64,000 nt of DNA from Micromonospora yangpuensis (GCF_900091615.1 NZ_FMIA01000002.1:3100001-3164000); one strand, 5' to 3'; positions 34,931-43,046 are shown, numbered from the stretch's first letter. Program-made: numbers and translations. The notes: a model not told the origin generated them from the letters alone.

Positions 34931-35113
34931 GTGAAGCCTGTGATACAGGGGGTGAAGGGGTTCGTGGTGTCCGTGGCCGTGTCCGTCGTGTTCGGTGGGT
35001 TGGTGCCGGGGTTCCTGCTCGGGCTGCTCGCGTTCCGGGTGAAGGCGCGGTGGTGTCCCCGCTGCGGGGAGTACACCCAGGTTGTGCCGACACCGCAGGA
35101 GCGGGATCGGTGA
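34931..35113 (+). CDS. Small membrane protein with a C-terminal Cys pair, 60 aa
   Basis: GTG 34931 starts MKPVIQGVKGFVVSVAVSVV, one transmembrane helix (about residues 10-36), then RVKARWCPRCGEYTQVV, a CxxC knuckle on the cytoplasmic side. No named family. The overlapping GTG-rich start (34931, 34940, 34952) leaves the exact N-terminus open. Its place between two regulator genes is typical of mobile-element backbones in actinomycetes. Confidence 0.5.
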   Translation: MKPVIQGVKGFVVSVAVSVVFGGLVPGFLLGLLAFRVKARWCPRCGEYTQVVPTPQERDR

Positions 35114-35183
35114 CCGTGTTGGGCCTACGGGGCGGGGACGCTCAGGCTTCCTGGTGGATCAGCAGGGACGGGCAGGGCAGTCT

Positions 35184-35417
35184 TTATTCACTGTCATCCA
35201 CCAGTAGGTGCGGACGCTTTTCGGCGATCCACCGTTCCACGTCTGCCTTCAGCCAGACGCTGCCCATCTTGAGGGTGGCGATGGGGGCAGGGAAGTCTCT
35301 CCTGTTGATCAGGATGTAGGTCCGCTGCCGAGAGATCCCGAGGCGCTCCTGGATCTCGGCCGCACCCATCAGCTCGAACACCACCCGGTCCACGCTACGG
35401 TCAGTTTGGGTTGACAT
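35184..35417 (-). CDS. AlpA/MerR-like excisionase-type HTH protein, 77 aa
   Basis: The short protein carries a winged-helix DNA-binding motif of the AlpA/Xis kind: FELMGAAEIQERLGISRQRTYILINRRDFP, with the wing in PIATLKMGSVWLKADVERWI. Such proteins are excisionases of integrative elements of the pSAM2 type, where an integrase gene lies next to them. No integrase, replication gene or att repeat is seen here, so it may be a leftover or a plain regulator. Divergent from the XRE gene at 35531. Confidence 0.8.
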   Translation of the reverse strand: MSTQTDRSVDRVVFELMGAAEIQERLGISRQRTYILINRRDFPAPIATLKMGSVWLKADVERWIAEKRPHLLVDDSE

Positions 35418-35481
35418 GTCCTATCTATCAGATGACTACACACAGAGGGGATGTCGGGTATGGTTGTCGTCATGTCAACCC
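35409..35481. repeat. Inverted repeat with back-to-back TTGACATG boxes
   Basis: GGGTTGACATG (35409-35419) and its exact complement CATGTCAACCC (35471-35481) face each other across 51 bp in the divergent promoter region. Each arm contains a TTGACA -35-like hexamer, one per strand, so a shared operator or twin promoters are likely. The left arm contains the AlpA ATG. Confidence 0.55.
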
Positions 35482-35530
35482 CTACGGTGCCGGTCGTGTG
35501 CGACATACCCGCCCTCGGGGAGCGGAACCG

Positions 35531-36676
35531 GTGACCCGGCCGGGCCTGTCCGACGCCTGTGACCTGCCGATCGGGCGGCAGCTGGCCCGCTGGCGGGTGC
35601 GTCGCGGGCTGACCCAGCAGATGCTGGCCGATCGTCTCGGCAAGTCCAAGAGCTGGGTCGACAAGGTCGAACGTGGTGTCCGCGCCCTCGACCGGTACTC
35701 CGTCATCCAGGAGATCGCCGAGGTCCTCCACCTCGACCCGGCGGTCCTCCTCGGCAACCGACGGCCGCCACCGACGACCGCACCGGGCCCCGACGGGGTC
35801 GACGGGGTCCGCGCCGCCCTGGTCCGCCACCACCACCAACCCCACAGCACCGTCCCACCGGAGCAGGTACGCCGGCACATCGGGCACGCCTGGCTGACCT
35901 ACCAGCACGCCCACTACGCCCCACTCCTGCGCGCCCTGCCCGACCTGCTCGACGCCGCCCACGGCACCCCGAACCTGCTCGTACCCACCTACCGGATCAC
36001 CGCCCACCTGCTGATCAAACTCGGCGAGGCCGACCTCGCCTGGCTCGCCGCCGACCGGGCCGCCGCCACCGCGACCGACCCCACCCTCACCGGCACCGCC
36101 ACCGTCACCGTCGTCCAGGCCCTACGCGCCCTCGGCCGCGACCGCCTCGCCCTCACCGCCGCCCTCACCGCCGCCGACACCACCACCAACCCGCCGGTAC
36201 GCGCAGCCCTCCTACTCCAGGCCGCCCTCGCCGCCGCCCGCACCGGCGACAACCACACCACCCACGACCTACTCGACCACGCCACCCACCTCGCCAACCA
36301 GCACCCCACCGACCACGACCCGCACCACACCACCGTCAACCCCATCGCCGTACGACTGGCCCGCTCCCTCGCCGCCCACCACCTCGGCCAGCCCACCCAC
36401 GCCGTACACCTGCACCAGCAAGCCCTACGCCACGACGACTGGCCCCGGCTCCCCGCCGAACACCGCGCCGCCCACCTCCTCGACGCCGCCCACGCCTACC
36501 ACCACACCGGCGACCACACCACCGCCGCACGAACCCTCACCGACGCCGACACCATCGCCCCCGCCGAGATCCGCCTCCGCCCCCACGCCCGCACCCTCAT
36601 CACCGAAATCACCCGCAACGGCCCACCAACAGCCGCCGTGACCCGCCTCGCCACCCTCATCGGACTCACCCGATAA
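35531..36676 (+). CDS. XRE-family regulator with helical repeat C-terminus
   Basis: GTG 35531 gives 381 residues; an upstream in-frame start at 35411 would overlap the promoter repeat. The HTH is clear: QLARWRVRRGLTQQMLADRLGKSKSWVDKVERG. After residue 80 the protein is alpha-helical with TPR-like periodicity. Its second half is strikingly rich in His and Thr (HTTHDLLDHATHLANQHP, HHTTVNP), reflecting ACC/CAC-heavy codon use unlike the neighbours. The role is unknown; it precedes another XRE gene by 54 bp and may be in one transcript with it. Confidence 0.8.
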   Translation: MTRPGLSDACDLPIGRQLARWRVRRGLTQQMLADRLGKSKSWVDKVERGVRALDRYSVIQEIAEVLHLDPAVLLGNRRPPPTTAPGPDGVDGVRAALVRHHHQPHSTVPPEQVRRHIGHAWLTYQHAHYAPLLRALPDLLDAAHGTPNLLVPTYRITAHLLIKLGEADLAWLAADRAAATATDPTLTGTATVTVVQALRALGRDRLALTAALTAADTTTNPPVRAALLLQAALAAARTGDNHTTHDLLDHATHLANQHPTDHDPHHTTVNPIAVRLARSLAAHHLGQPTHAVHLHQQALRHDDWPRLPAEHRAAHLLDAAHAYHHTGDHTTAARTLTDADTIAPAEIRLRPHARTLITEITRNGPPTAAVTRLATLIGLTR

Positions 36677-36730
36677 CCCGCGCCCCCAGCGAACGCCGGA
36701 CACCCCAACCCGAGAGGAACAGACCGCGAC

Positions 36731-37591
36731 GTGGCCACCGACCTGGGCTCCAGCGTGCCCCGACGACACCTCGGAAACATCCTGCGGGAGCTACGCACCG
36801 AAGCCCGGATGACCCTCGACGGCGTCAGCCAGGCGATCGGCTGCAGCCGGCAGAAGATCTGGCAGCTCGAAGCCGGCCTCCGCCCCGTCCGCCCCCTCGA
36901 CGTCCGCACCCTCACCACGCTGTACGCCGCCAACCCCGACCTGGCCACCAACCTGACCACCCTCGCCACCGAAACCACAGCCCGCGGCTGGTGGCACGCC
37001 TACGACAACCCCGTCCCCGCCACCTTCACCCCGTACCCCAGCCTGGAAGCCACCGCCGCCCGAATCCGCACCTACCACGAATCCCTCATCCCCGGGCTGC
37101 TCCAGACCGCGGCCTACACCCGGGCCGCCCACCCCCACCGGCCCGACGACCCCGACGTACGCCGCCAACGCACCGACCTGCTGACCCGACGGCTACCCCC
37201 ACCACCACGACTGCACGCAGTGCTCTCCGAAGCGGTCCTGCTACGCCCTGCCGGCGGACCGGACGTCATGGCAGCACAGCTGGCCCACCTGCTCACCCTG
37301 GCCGAGACGCCCACCGTCACCATCCAGGTCCTACCCCTGACCGCCGGGGCAACCGCCGCCACCCTCGCCGGGCCGTTCACGATCCTCGACTTCGCCCCCG
37401 GCAACCGCACCACACCAGACCCCCCGGTGATCCACCGCGAACTCCTAACCGGTGCCCTCTACCTCGACCGCCCCGAGGAGATCGCCGCCTATGAGCGCGT
37501 GTGGACGAAACTCACCACACGCGCCCTCGACCCGGAAGCCTCGACACACCTCATCGACAAGCACCGCCACCATCTCGACGACGGTCGATAG
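36731..37591 (+). CDS. XRE-family regulator with DUF5753 domain
   Basis: 286 residues: an N-terminal HTH (LGNILRELRTEARMTLDGVSQAIGCSRQKIWQLEAG split across helices) and a C-terminal DUF5753 domain with its usual YESLIPGLLQT-type motif (here YHESLIPGLLQTAAYTRAA), RRLPPPPRLHAVLSEAVLLRP and PFTILDF. These actinomycete regulators normally precede a small DUF397 gene; none was found in 37592-37732. GTG 36731 follows an AGAGGAAC site. Partner and target unknown. Confidence 0.87.
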   Translation: MATDLGSSVPRRHLGNILRELRTEARMTLDGVSQAIGCSRQKIWQLEAGLRPVRPLDVRTLTTLYAANPDLATNLTTLATETTARGWWHAYDNPVPATFTPYPSLEATAARIRTYHESLIPGLLQTAAYTRAAHPHRPDDPDVRRQRTDLLTRRLPPPPRLHAVLSEAVLLRPAGGPDVMAAQLAHLLTLAETPTVTIQVLPLTAGATAATLAGPFTILDFAPGNRTTPDPPVIHRELLTGALYLDRPEEIAAYERVWTKLTTRALDPEASTHLIDKHRHHLDDGR

Positions 37592-37732
37592 TCGGCGCGC
37601 GACTCCTCAGACGAGTCCGCGACCATCTGCTGCCTCCACCAGATCCCCAACCTGGACTACGCGAAAGGGAACCAACACGCTTATCCACCTGCAAGAGGCG
37701 CCGTAACCTAGCAAGAACATCTACATGTATGG

Positions 37733-40015
37733 CTACTCGAAGCGGGTTCTGGTGGTGTCGGTGAACCGGCCCACCAGGCGTGCGGCGAGGAGAACGATCA
37801 CCGTTGCTGTCGCCATGCCTATGGTTACGGGTAGTAGTAGGCCGAGCCAGGGTACGGGTGCCGGTTGGGTGCTGGAGGTGGCCAGCACGGTTCCGGAGAC
37901 GCCGCCGGCGACCGCTGCCAGGAGTGACAGTGCGACCAGGGGGACCATCGCCTCCAGGAGGATCGCTCCGCGCAGGGACGTGACGGCAGCGCCGGTGGCT
38001 CGGAGGAGGGACAGGGGGAGTCTCCGCTCGATGAGACCCGTGACCATGGCGATCACCATGCCCAGGGACGAGATCACGAAAACGATCGTGGTGCCGACGG
38101 CCAGCAACCAGTAGAACCGTCGTACTCCTTCGTTGTAGCCGTCGAAGGAGTTCTGGCGGATGGTGACGGTGCTGGCTGGAACGGCCTGGTTGATGATCGT
38201 GCGAGCCTGCTCCAGTGCGGTCGGGTCCTGGTAGGAGAAGAGCAGTTTCGAGGGTCGGAGCTGGGAGGTCAGCGCCGTCAGGGTGCGGCTGTCGAGAAGG
38301 ACTTGGGGCATGTCGACCCCGGCCTCGGCGGGCATCGACGCTGTGGTCGTCACGGACACTTTCTGCGCGGTGACGTCCTGAGGGTCGATGATGGCCTCTC
38401 TCGGTCTGACCTGCCGGGGGCTGAGGTTGTACAGGTCGAGGGTGCCTTCGGTGAGCACCGTCGTGGTGACGTTGTCCGCCAGCACTGCCGGTGCGTCGGC
38501 GCAGGAGACGGTCAGACGCGCCGCCGACTGCATCTCGCCGCAGTCACCGATCCACACGTTCGCCGGTTCGCCGATGGCAGACGAGGCCAGGCCTGTGTAG
38601 ACCAGCGTCGCGGCCTCGATTCCCTCGATGCGGCGGACGTCGTCGAGCACGGTCCGGCTTCTGTCTGTGGAGGCGGAGGTGACGAGTGCCTGTGCGGTGT
38701 CGTCGCGTTGGCCGATCGTGGTGGTGCTCTGGAGGCTTGCGACCGCGGCGGGGGTCGAGGCCACGAACAAGGTGCAGACCAGCACGGCAAGGATGACGCC
38801 GCCGAGTGCCCGGAAGCCGGAGCGCGGATCCGCCGCGAGCCGGCGACCGGCCAGCAGGGCGACGGGGCCGCCACGGCGGGACAGGGTGACGCCGATCTGT
38901 TGAGTGATCCACGGGCCTGCCAGGATCAGACTGGCGAGCAGGACGGCGAACGAGAGCATGGCCCATCGCGTGCCGGTCGCGTCGGTTTCCCGCAGCGTCC
39001 AGAGCAGGGTGGGCGTGGCCAGTAGCAGTGGGACGATCCGCCACGGGTGGACGGGCCGCCCGACGGCGCGGGCGCTGGAAGCCAGCGGTGAGCGGGAGAC
39101 CGCTCGTAGCGTGAGCTGTGATGCCAGCGCGGCCACGATCGGCACGGCGACGACCACCGTGAGGACACCCCACACACCCGGCCACAGGTCGTCGGTGAAC
39201 CAGCGTTGGCCGTCGTAGTCCAGTCGCGCTACGACAGGGCGGAGGGCCGCGAAGAAGATCAGCCCGAGGACGACGCCCCCTACGCCGGGGATCAGGGACT
39301 CGATGCCGGCCATCCGACGGATCGTTCGCGGGCCCGCACCCGCCAGCCGTAGGCGCGCCAACCGCTCGTCGCGGCTGGCCGAGGTGAGTCGGGTCGCCAT
39401 GGCGACGAACAGGGCGATGGGTGCCAACACCGCGACGCCCGCCAGTAGCAACAACGTTCGAAGAACACCGTCGAGTTCCGCCGCGGCGGTGTGCCTGGGG
39501 AAGCTGGTGACCGTCGTTCCGGTCACCGCCGCTGCCTGTGGGCTCACCCCCCTGACCACCAGGAGATGGTCTGGCCCCGCCAGTGCCTCCGCCCCGATGG
39601 TTCCCACCGAATTGCCGTATCGCCCCGTCAACGGCGGCTGCGCGGAGACCAGACGGTGCAGAGCCGGTGAGAAGTACGCCTCACCCTCGCGGGGAAGGCG
39701 CGGGATCCCGGGTGGAACCGGTGAGCCCGTTGATGTTCCGGCGACGATCACCACGTCGATGGCCGAGGTGCGGTAGTAGTCGGTGCTGGTGCCGACCGTC
39801 GTCGCCGCGTCCTGACCGAACGGCACCGAGCCGACAACGAGGTCGGACGACATCCAGCTCGTGCGATCGGAGCGCACCTGCGTCGCCGGCGCGACGGACA
39901 GGGCGAACAACAGAAGGGCGCTACCCGCACCGACGGCGAAGGTCGTGATCGTGTGGACCGCGTAGGCCGCCCGCCCGGAAAGCCCCAGCTTGAACGCAAG
40001 GCGGAACATGCTCAC
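37733..40015 (-). CDS. ABC exporter permease, FtsX/MacB type
   Basis: The 760-residue membrane protein starts MSMFRLAFKLGLSGRAAYAV and has an N-terminal TM, a large extracytoplasmic region, and several TM clusters, ending in the FtsX-like segment TIVFVISSLGMVIAMVTG and LRATGAAVTSLRGAILLEAM. It is the membrane partner of the ATPase at 40012, with a 4-nt overlap. A single long permease plus one ATPase under PadR control is typical of peptide or lipid export and stress response systems; the substrate is unknown. Confidence 0.88.
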   Translation of the reverse strand: MSMFRLAFKLGLSGRAAYAVHTITTFAVGAGSALLLFALSVAPATQVRSDRTSWMSSDLVVGSVPFGQDAATTVGTSTDYYRTSAIDVVIVAGTSTGSPVPPGIPRLPREGEAYFSPALHRLVSAQPPLTGRYGNSVGTIGAEALAGPDHLLVVRGVSPQAAAVTGTTVTSFPRHTAAAELDGVLRTLLLLAGVAVLAPIALFVAMATRLTSASRDERLARLRLAGAGPRTIRRMAGIESLIPGVGGVVLGLIFFAALRPVVARLDYDGQRWFTDDLWPGVWGVLTVVVAVPIVAALASQLTLRAVSRSPLASSARAVGRPVHPWRIVPLLLATPTLLWTLRETDATGTRWAMLSFAVLLASLILAGPWITQQIGVTLSRRGGPVALLAGRRLAADPRSGFRALGGVILAVLVCTLFVASTPAAVASLQSTTTIGQRDDTAQALVTSASTDRSRTVLDDVRRIEGIEAATLVYTGLASSAIGEPANVWIGDCGEMQSAARLTVSCADAPAVLADNVTTTVLTEGTLDLYNLSPRQVRPREAIIDPQDVTAQKVSVTTTASMPAEAGVDMPQVLLDSRTLTALTSQLRPSKLLFSYQDPTALEQARTIINQAVPASTVTIRQNSFDGYNEGVRRFYWLLAVGTTIVFVISSLGMVIAMVTGLIERRLPLSLLRATGAAVTSLRGAILLEAMVPLVALSLLAAVAGGVSGTVLATSSTQPAPVPWLGLLLPVTIGMATATVIVLLAARLVGRFTDTTRTRFE

Positions 40016-40740
40016 CTCGACGGCTCCACAGCCGTCGGGGTAGCCACGACACCATCGCGCACGACGATGGTACGAGTGGCATACGCGGCGACGCGCGACT
40101 CATGGGTGACCAGCACAATCGCCACGCCGTGGGACTGCGCCACCGAGGTGAAGCTGTCGAGGACCAGCAGGCCCGCCGCCGAGTCCAGGGAGCCGGTGGG
40201 CTCGTCAGCGAAGATCACCTTCGGTGAGGTGGCCATCGCGCGCGCAATCGCCGTGCGTTGCGCCTGACCGCCGGACACCTCGTGCGGCCGACGACGACCC
40301 AGTTCGATCAGCCCGAACGTCTCCAGCCACTGTCCTGCCCGCGCCATGGCCTCACCCCGCTTCACGCCGTTGAGCAACAACGGCAAGGCGACGTTCTCCA
40401 GCACGGTGAGTTCGCCGAGCAGCTGCCCGAACTGGAAGACGAAACCGAAGTCCGTACGGCGCAGCGCGCTCCGTTGCTCCTCGTCGAGGCGATCGACGCG
40501 GCGACCGTCATACACCACCGCGCCCTCGTCAGGCACGAGGATGCCCGCCAAGCAGTGCAGCAGGGTCGACTTTCCCGATCCACTCGGCCCCATCACCGCC
40601 ACGATCTCACCGGCATGGATCTGGACGTCGGCCTGCTTCAGTGCCCGGGTCTTCCCGAAGGCCTTGCGGACACCGGACGCCTGCAACAACGGTGCCCCCG
40701 CGTCCTCGATGACGCCCTCCAGAGCCCTCGAATCGATCAT
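40012..40740 (-). CDS. ABC exporter ATP-binding protein, MacB/LolD type
   Basis: 242 residues with Walker A GPSGSGKSTLLHCL, Q-loop FVFQFGQLLGELTVLENV, signature VSGGQAQRTAIARAM, Walker B VIFADEPTGSLD and H-loop LVTHESRVAAYA. This set fits the LolD/MacB group that drives FtsX-like permeases. It is coupled to the permease downstream. The PadR gene lies 27 bp upstream in the same direction. Confidence 0.93.
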   Translation of the reverse strand: MIDSRALEGVIEDAGAPLLQASGVRKAFGKTRALKQADVQIHAGEIVAVMGPSGSGKSTLLHCLAGILVPDEGAVVYDGRRVDRLDEEQRSALRRTDFGFVFQFGQLLGELTVLENVALPLLLNGVKRGEAMARAGQWLETFGLIELGRRRPHEVSGGQAQRTAIARAMATSPKVIFADEPTGSLDSAAGLLVLDSFTSVAQSHGVAIVLVTHESRVAAYATRTIVVRDGVVATPTAVEPSR

Positions 40741-40767
40741 GACGTTCTTCCTTCGTCGGTGCCAGGG

Positions 40768-41319
40768 TCAGGCCGGCGACGAGCAGTGCTCTTCGGATTC
40801 GGTGATGCCTTCGACCAGTTCCTCGCCCTGTGAGGCCACCACCTCCAGCCATCGCAGGTCGGCCTCCAAGTGCTGCAAGGCGTACTCGGCCAGCACACAC
40901 GTCGCCCTGTCCCGACTACGACGAAGACCCGTCAGCTCGCGCATCCGCGCCAGATGCGCCTCCCGCTGCGCATCGATAAGCGGCTCAACGCTCCGACCCG
41001 TCAAGACCGTCACCACAACCTTGGTGTACAGCAGGGTCTGCAGATGAGGCGCCGGCTCAACCGGAGTGGTCAACCACCGGACCACCTCGTCGCGCCCCAC
41101 CGACGTCAGCTCGTACATCCGGCGAGCCGGACCACTGTCCTGATCGACACCCGCCTGACGCACCAGACCATCCCGCTCCAACCTGGCCAACGTCGCGTAG
41201 ATCTGCGCCGGAGCCACCGCCGCATCCGGGTCTACCAACGTGTCGTACCGGTGCTTCAACCGATAACCGTGCGAAGGCTGTCCATGGAGCAACCCCAGCA
41301 GTGCGAGTCGAACGCTCAA
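40768..41319 (-). CDS. PadR-family transcriptional regulator
   Basis: 183 residues. The N-terminal winged helix begins MSVRLALLGLLHGQPSHGYRLK with the PadR motif YATLARLERDGLVRQAG; the C-terminal half is a dimerisation helix pair. PadR proteins repress neighbouring efflux operons and release DNA on ligand binding. A 19-bp dyad (41342-41360) lies 22 bp upstream of its start, so autoregulation of padR-ABC is expected. Confidence 0.9.
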   Translation of the reverse strand: MSVRLALLGLLHGQPSHGYRLKHRYDTLVDPDAAVAPAQIYATLARLERDGLVRQAGVDQDSGPARRMYELTSVGRDEVVRWLTTPVEPAPHLQTLLYTKVVVTVLTGRSVEPLIDAQREAHLARMRELTGLRRSRDRATCVLAEYALQHLEADLRWLEVVASQGEELVEGITESEEHCSSPA

Positions 41320-41341
41320 CCCGCCTCCTCTAGAAACTCAG

Positions 41342-41360
41342 CTAGTAACCGAGATACTAG
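41342..41360. promoter_or_regulatory. PadR operator candidate (perfect dyad)
   Basis: CTAGTA-N7-TACTAG is a perfect 6-bp inverted repeat just upstream of the padR start. It is AT-rich against the local background and fits the spacing of known PadR sites. Confidence 0.6.
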
Positions 41361-41402
41361 CCCCAGTCCTTCACGAGGGTCACGCCGGACGGCCGGTGAC
41401 CG

Positions 41403-41852
41403 TCAGTTCGGTAGGACACCCTCGTAGCCGGGGTCGTACCAGTCGGCGTCGTGGTGCAACAACACCTGGCCGTTCATCCGAGTCAACATCAACCAACCGC
41501 CGTTGAGGATCAGCGCGGCGTCCTCCGGCCGGCTCCGGAGGACCTTTCCGACAGTCCGGATCATGTGCGGTCGGCCTTTCTCGGCGAGCACCTCGCTGTC
41601 CATGTGAAAGGTGACGTCCACACTCCTTGCCGGCTCCCACTGCCACATCTCGCCGTCATCGCTCTCGGCCTCGTAATAGCCGTCGTCGGTCTCGATGATG
41701 CTCACGACGTAGCCGTGTTCGTCGTTCAGGCTGGCGCTCAGCACCCGGTTACCAGCGGGTGACCAACTCTCCGTCGCCCCGGGCGCGGCGATGCTCGCTA
41801 CCTCATCGAGGGTGAGGTCCCCGCCGAGGGTCAGACGGTAGTCGACGGACAT
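41403..41852 (-). CDS. SitI3-like immunity protein candidate, 149 aa
   Basis: The protein MSVDYRLTLGGDLTLDEVAS... is small, acidic and single-domain, and resembles the SitI3 family of immunity proteins (assignment from memory, moderate). ATG 41852 lies 1 nt after the stop of the toxin-domain frame (TGACATG), behind an AGGAG ribosome site. A tiny gene tightly coupled behind a nuclease-type toxin domain is the classical position of a cognate immunity protein, which should bind and neutralise the toxin in the cytoplasm. The acidic patches (ETDDGYYEAESDDGE) would suit binding to a basic nuclease. Confidence 0.7.
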   Translation of the reverse strand: MSVDYRLTLGGDLTLDEVASIAAPGATESWSPAGNRVLSASLNDEHGYVVSIIETDDGYYEAESDDGEMWQWEPARSVDVTFHMDSEVLAEKGRPHMIRTVGKVLRSRPEDAALILNGGWLMLTRMNGQVLLHHDADWYDPGYEGVLPN

Positions 41853-41853
41853 G

Positions 41854-42450
41854 TCACTGCTCCTGTCGGTGTCGCTGAGTGAACTGTGAGATGCGCCCGG
41901 TTCGATCGAGGATCGCGAGCTCCTTGAGGCCGCTGACGGGCCAGGAGTCGAACTGCCGCTTCAGCATCGCGATATCCCCCCGCCAGTCGGTGAGGTTGAT
42001 GACCACTCGTTGGGTCTGCTCGCTCCTCACCTTGTGGCTGACTTCCGTCCAGATCGATCGCACCGACGTCTTCTGCTGGGGTGAATAGCAGTCGAAGACA
42101 TGACCCTCGATCAGGTAGTCCGGCCTTCGTGACGGTCTGCCGGTGTCCCCGGTCCGCTCTCTGGCTTCGGCGACCTCCTGGATGGCCGGGCGCTGATGTA
42201 CCCGGTAACCCTTGTGCGCGATCGTAGCGGCGCACTCGTTCTCCAGTTCGTAGGAGCGCCGCTGGGCCGGTTGCTCCCTGGGCGAGATGGCCGCCGGGTG
42301 CCCGGTGGGCCGACCACCAGGGACGCCCGTCGGTCTCCTGGACCACGGTGCTAGGGGCGCGGGGTCACTCGTCGCGTGCGCGACCGGGTTGCTCCCAGCG
42401 TCGTCCGAGCGGGCGGGGCTGGCCGGCGGGGTGCCGCCAGCCCCGGTCAG
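41854..42450 (-). CDS. CdiA-C-like tRNase toxin domain, expressed by -1 frameshift or CTG start
   Basis: A 198-codon frame with no ATG, GTG or TTG before the conserved domain. It begins right at the stop of the upstream helical protein in the -1 frame. A Pro/Ser/Gly linker (about residues 1-75) leads into a typical CdiA C-terminal toxin domain: RRSYELENECAATIAHKGY, HQRPAIQEVAEAR, SRRPDYLIEGHVFDCYSP, RSIWTEVSHKVRSEQTQ, RVVINLTDW and WPVSGLKELAILD. Family members cleave tRNA or other nucleic acid in target cells. Only entry routes: the slippery heptamer GGGAAAC at 42456-42450 followed by a hairpin, or a CTG codon overlapping the upstream stop (CTGA). The domain is intact, so it is not decaying. 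The immunity gene follows 1 nt later. Confidence 0.8.
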   Translation of the reverse strand: MTGAGGTPPASPARSDDAGSNPVAHATSDPAPLAPWSRRPTGVPGGRPTGHPAAISPREQPAQRRSYELENECAATIAHKGYRVHQRPAIQEVAEARERTGDTGRPSRRPDYLIEGHVFDCYSPQQKTSVRSIWTEVSHKVRSEQTQRVVINLTDWRGDIAMLKRQFDSWPVSGLKELAILDRTGRISQFTQRHRQEQ

Positions 42451-42456
42451 TTTCCC
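42414..42456 (-). promoter_or_regulatory. Candidate programmed -1 ribosomal frameshift signal
   Basis: Read on the minus strand: the heptamer G-GGA-AAC (42456-42450) is in the correct phase for tandem slippage, the very next zero-frame codon is TGA (42449-42447), and after a 4-nt spacer a strong hairpin follows (42445-42414). The hairpin has a 10-bp outer stem, one bulged base, 3 more bp and a 5-nt loop. Slipping would join the 175-aa helical protein to the toxin frame. A terminator is the alternative reading of the hairpin. Confidence 0.65.
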
Positions 42457-42974
42457 TGGTCACCCAGGCGGCGGGCGTGGTCGATGGTCGCCTCGACCGT
42501 CTGCTGGGCGCTCTGGGTGCGCTGCACCAGCAGCACCAGGATCTGCTTGATGCTGTCGAGAGCCTGGAGCAGCGGGCCGGGTTGACCGCCCTGCAGGGCG
42601 GCGGTGACGAGTTGCTTGGCTGTTTCGACGTGCCCGATGGTGGCGGTGCAGGCCTCCCGGGCGGCGGTGATGCCCTGCCGCACGGGGCCGAGCGCGGCGA
42701 TCGTCTCCTGCGGAGTGGCCTCGCGCGGCACGGCTGCGGTCGCCGTGAGCGCTTCCCCGCCGGTGGTCGCGAGGGCGCCAAGGCCGCCCTGGATGGTGAC
42801 GACCGCGGAGCGTACCCGGGCGAGACCGGCGGCGACGGCGACGAAGCCTGCACCGGCCGCCCGGGCGGCGATTGCCTGGGCCTGGTTGTCGACGGCGGCG
42901 GCCAGGCCCTGCGCCCGCTCGACCCCGGTGAGCAGGGTACGAAGCTCGCCGGCTATTTCCTCGACAGTGGACAC
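42447..42974 (-). CDS. All-helical Ala-rich protein (DUF6244-like), N-terminal partner of the toxin
   Basis: 175 residues, nearly all predicted alpha helix: VEEIAGELRTLLTGVERAQ, then AIAARAAGAGFVAVAAGL, TPQETIAALGPVRQGI and LLQALDSIKQILVLLVQRTQ. It has no signal peptide or membrane helix. I believe it belongs to the DUF6244 family of Micromonosporaceae (from memory). Its size and helical nature recall WXG/LXG-type N-terminal delivery domains of type VII-secreted toxins. The last codons CAG GGA AAC TGA contain the slippery site. Zero-frame translation gives the free helical protein; a -1 slip gives a fusion of about 373 residues with the CdiA-C-like toxin. Confidence 0.75.
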   Translation of the reverse strand: MSTVEEIAGELRTLLTGVERAQGLAAAVDNQAQAIAARAAGAGFVAVAAGLARVRSAVVTIQGGLGALATTGGEALTATAAVPREATPQETIAALGPVRQGITAAREACTATIGHVETAKQLVTAALQGGQPGPLLQALDSIKQILVLLVQRTQSAQQTVEATIDHARRLGDQGN

Positions 42975-43046
42975 GGGGCACCTCGCGCGCAGGTAGCAGG
43001 GGTGGGTGCGAGAGGTGAAAGATACCCGCTTACCGTCGGCCCCGGG

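Noticed and set aside
34931..37591. Complete integrative element of the pSAM2 type
   Set aside because: An AlpA-like gene and XRE regulators are present, but there is no integrase, replication or transfer gene, tRNA or att repeat.
37592..37732. DUF397 partner gene after the DUF5753 regulator
   Set aside because: All frames of this 141-bp gap were read; none shows the DUF397 Trp/Ser/Cys pattern.
42414..42445. Hairpin as a simple terminator of the helical-protein gene
   Set aside because: Not fully excluded, but it lies inside an intact toxin frame, at the exact distance from a slippery heptamer, and the immunity gene needs transcription through it.
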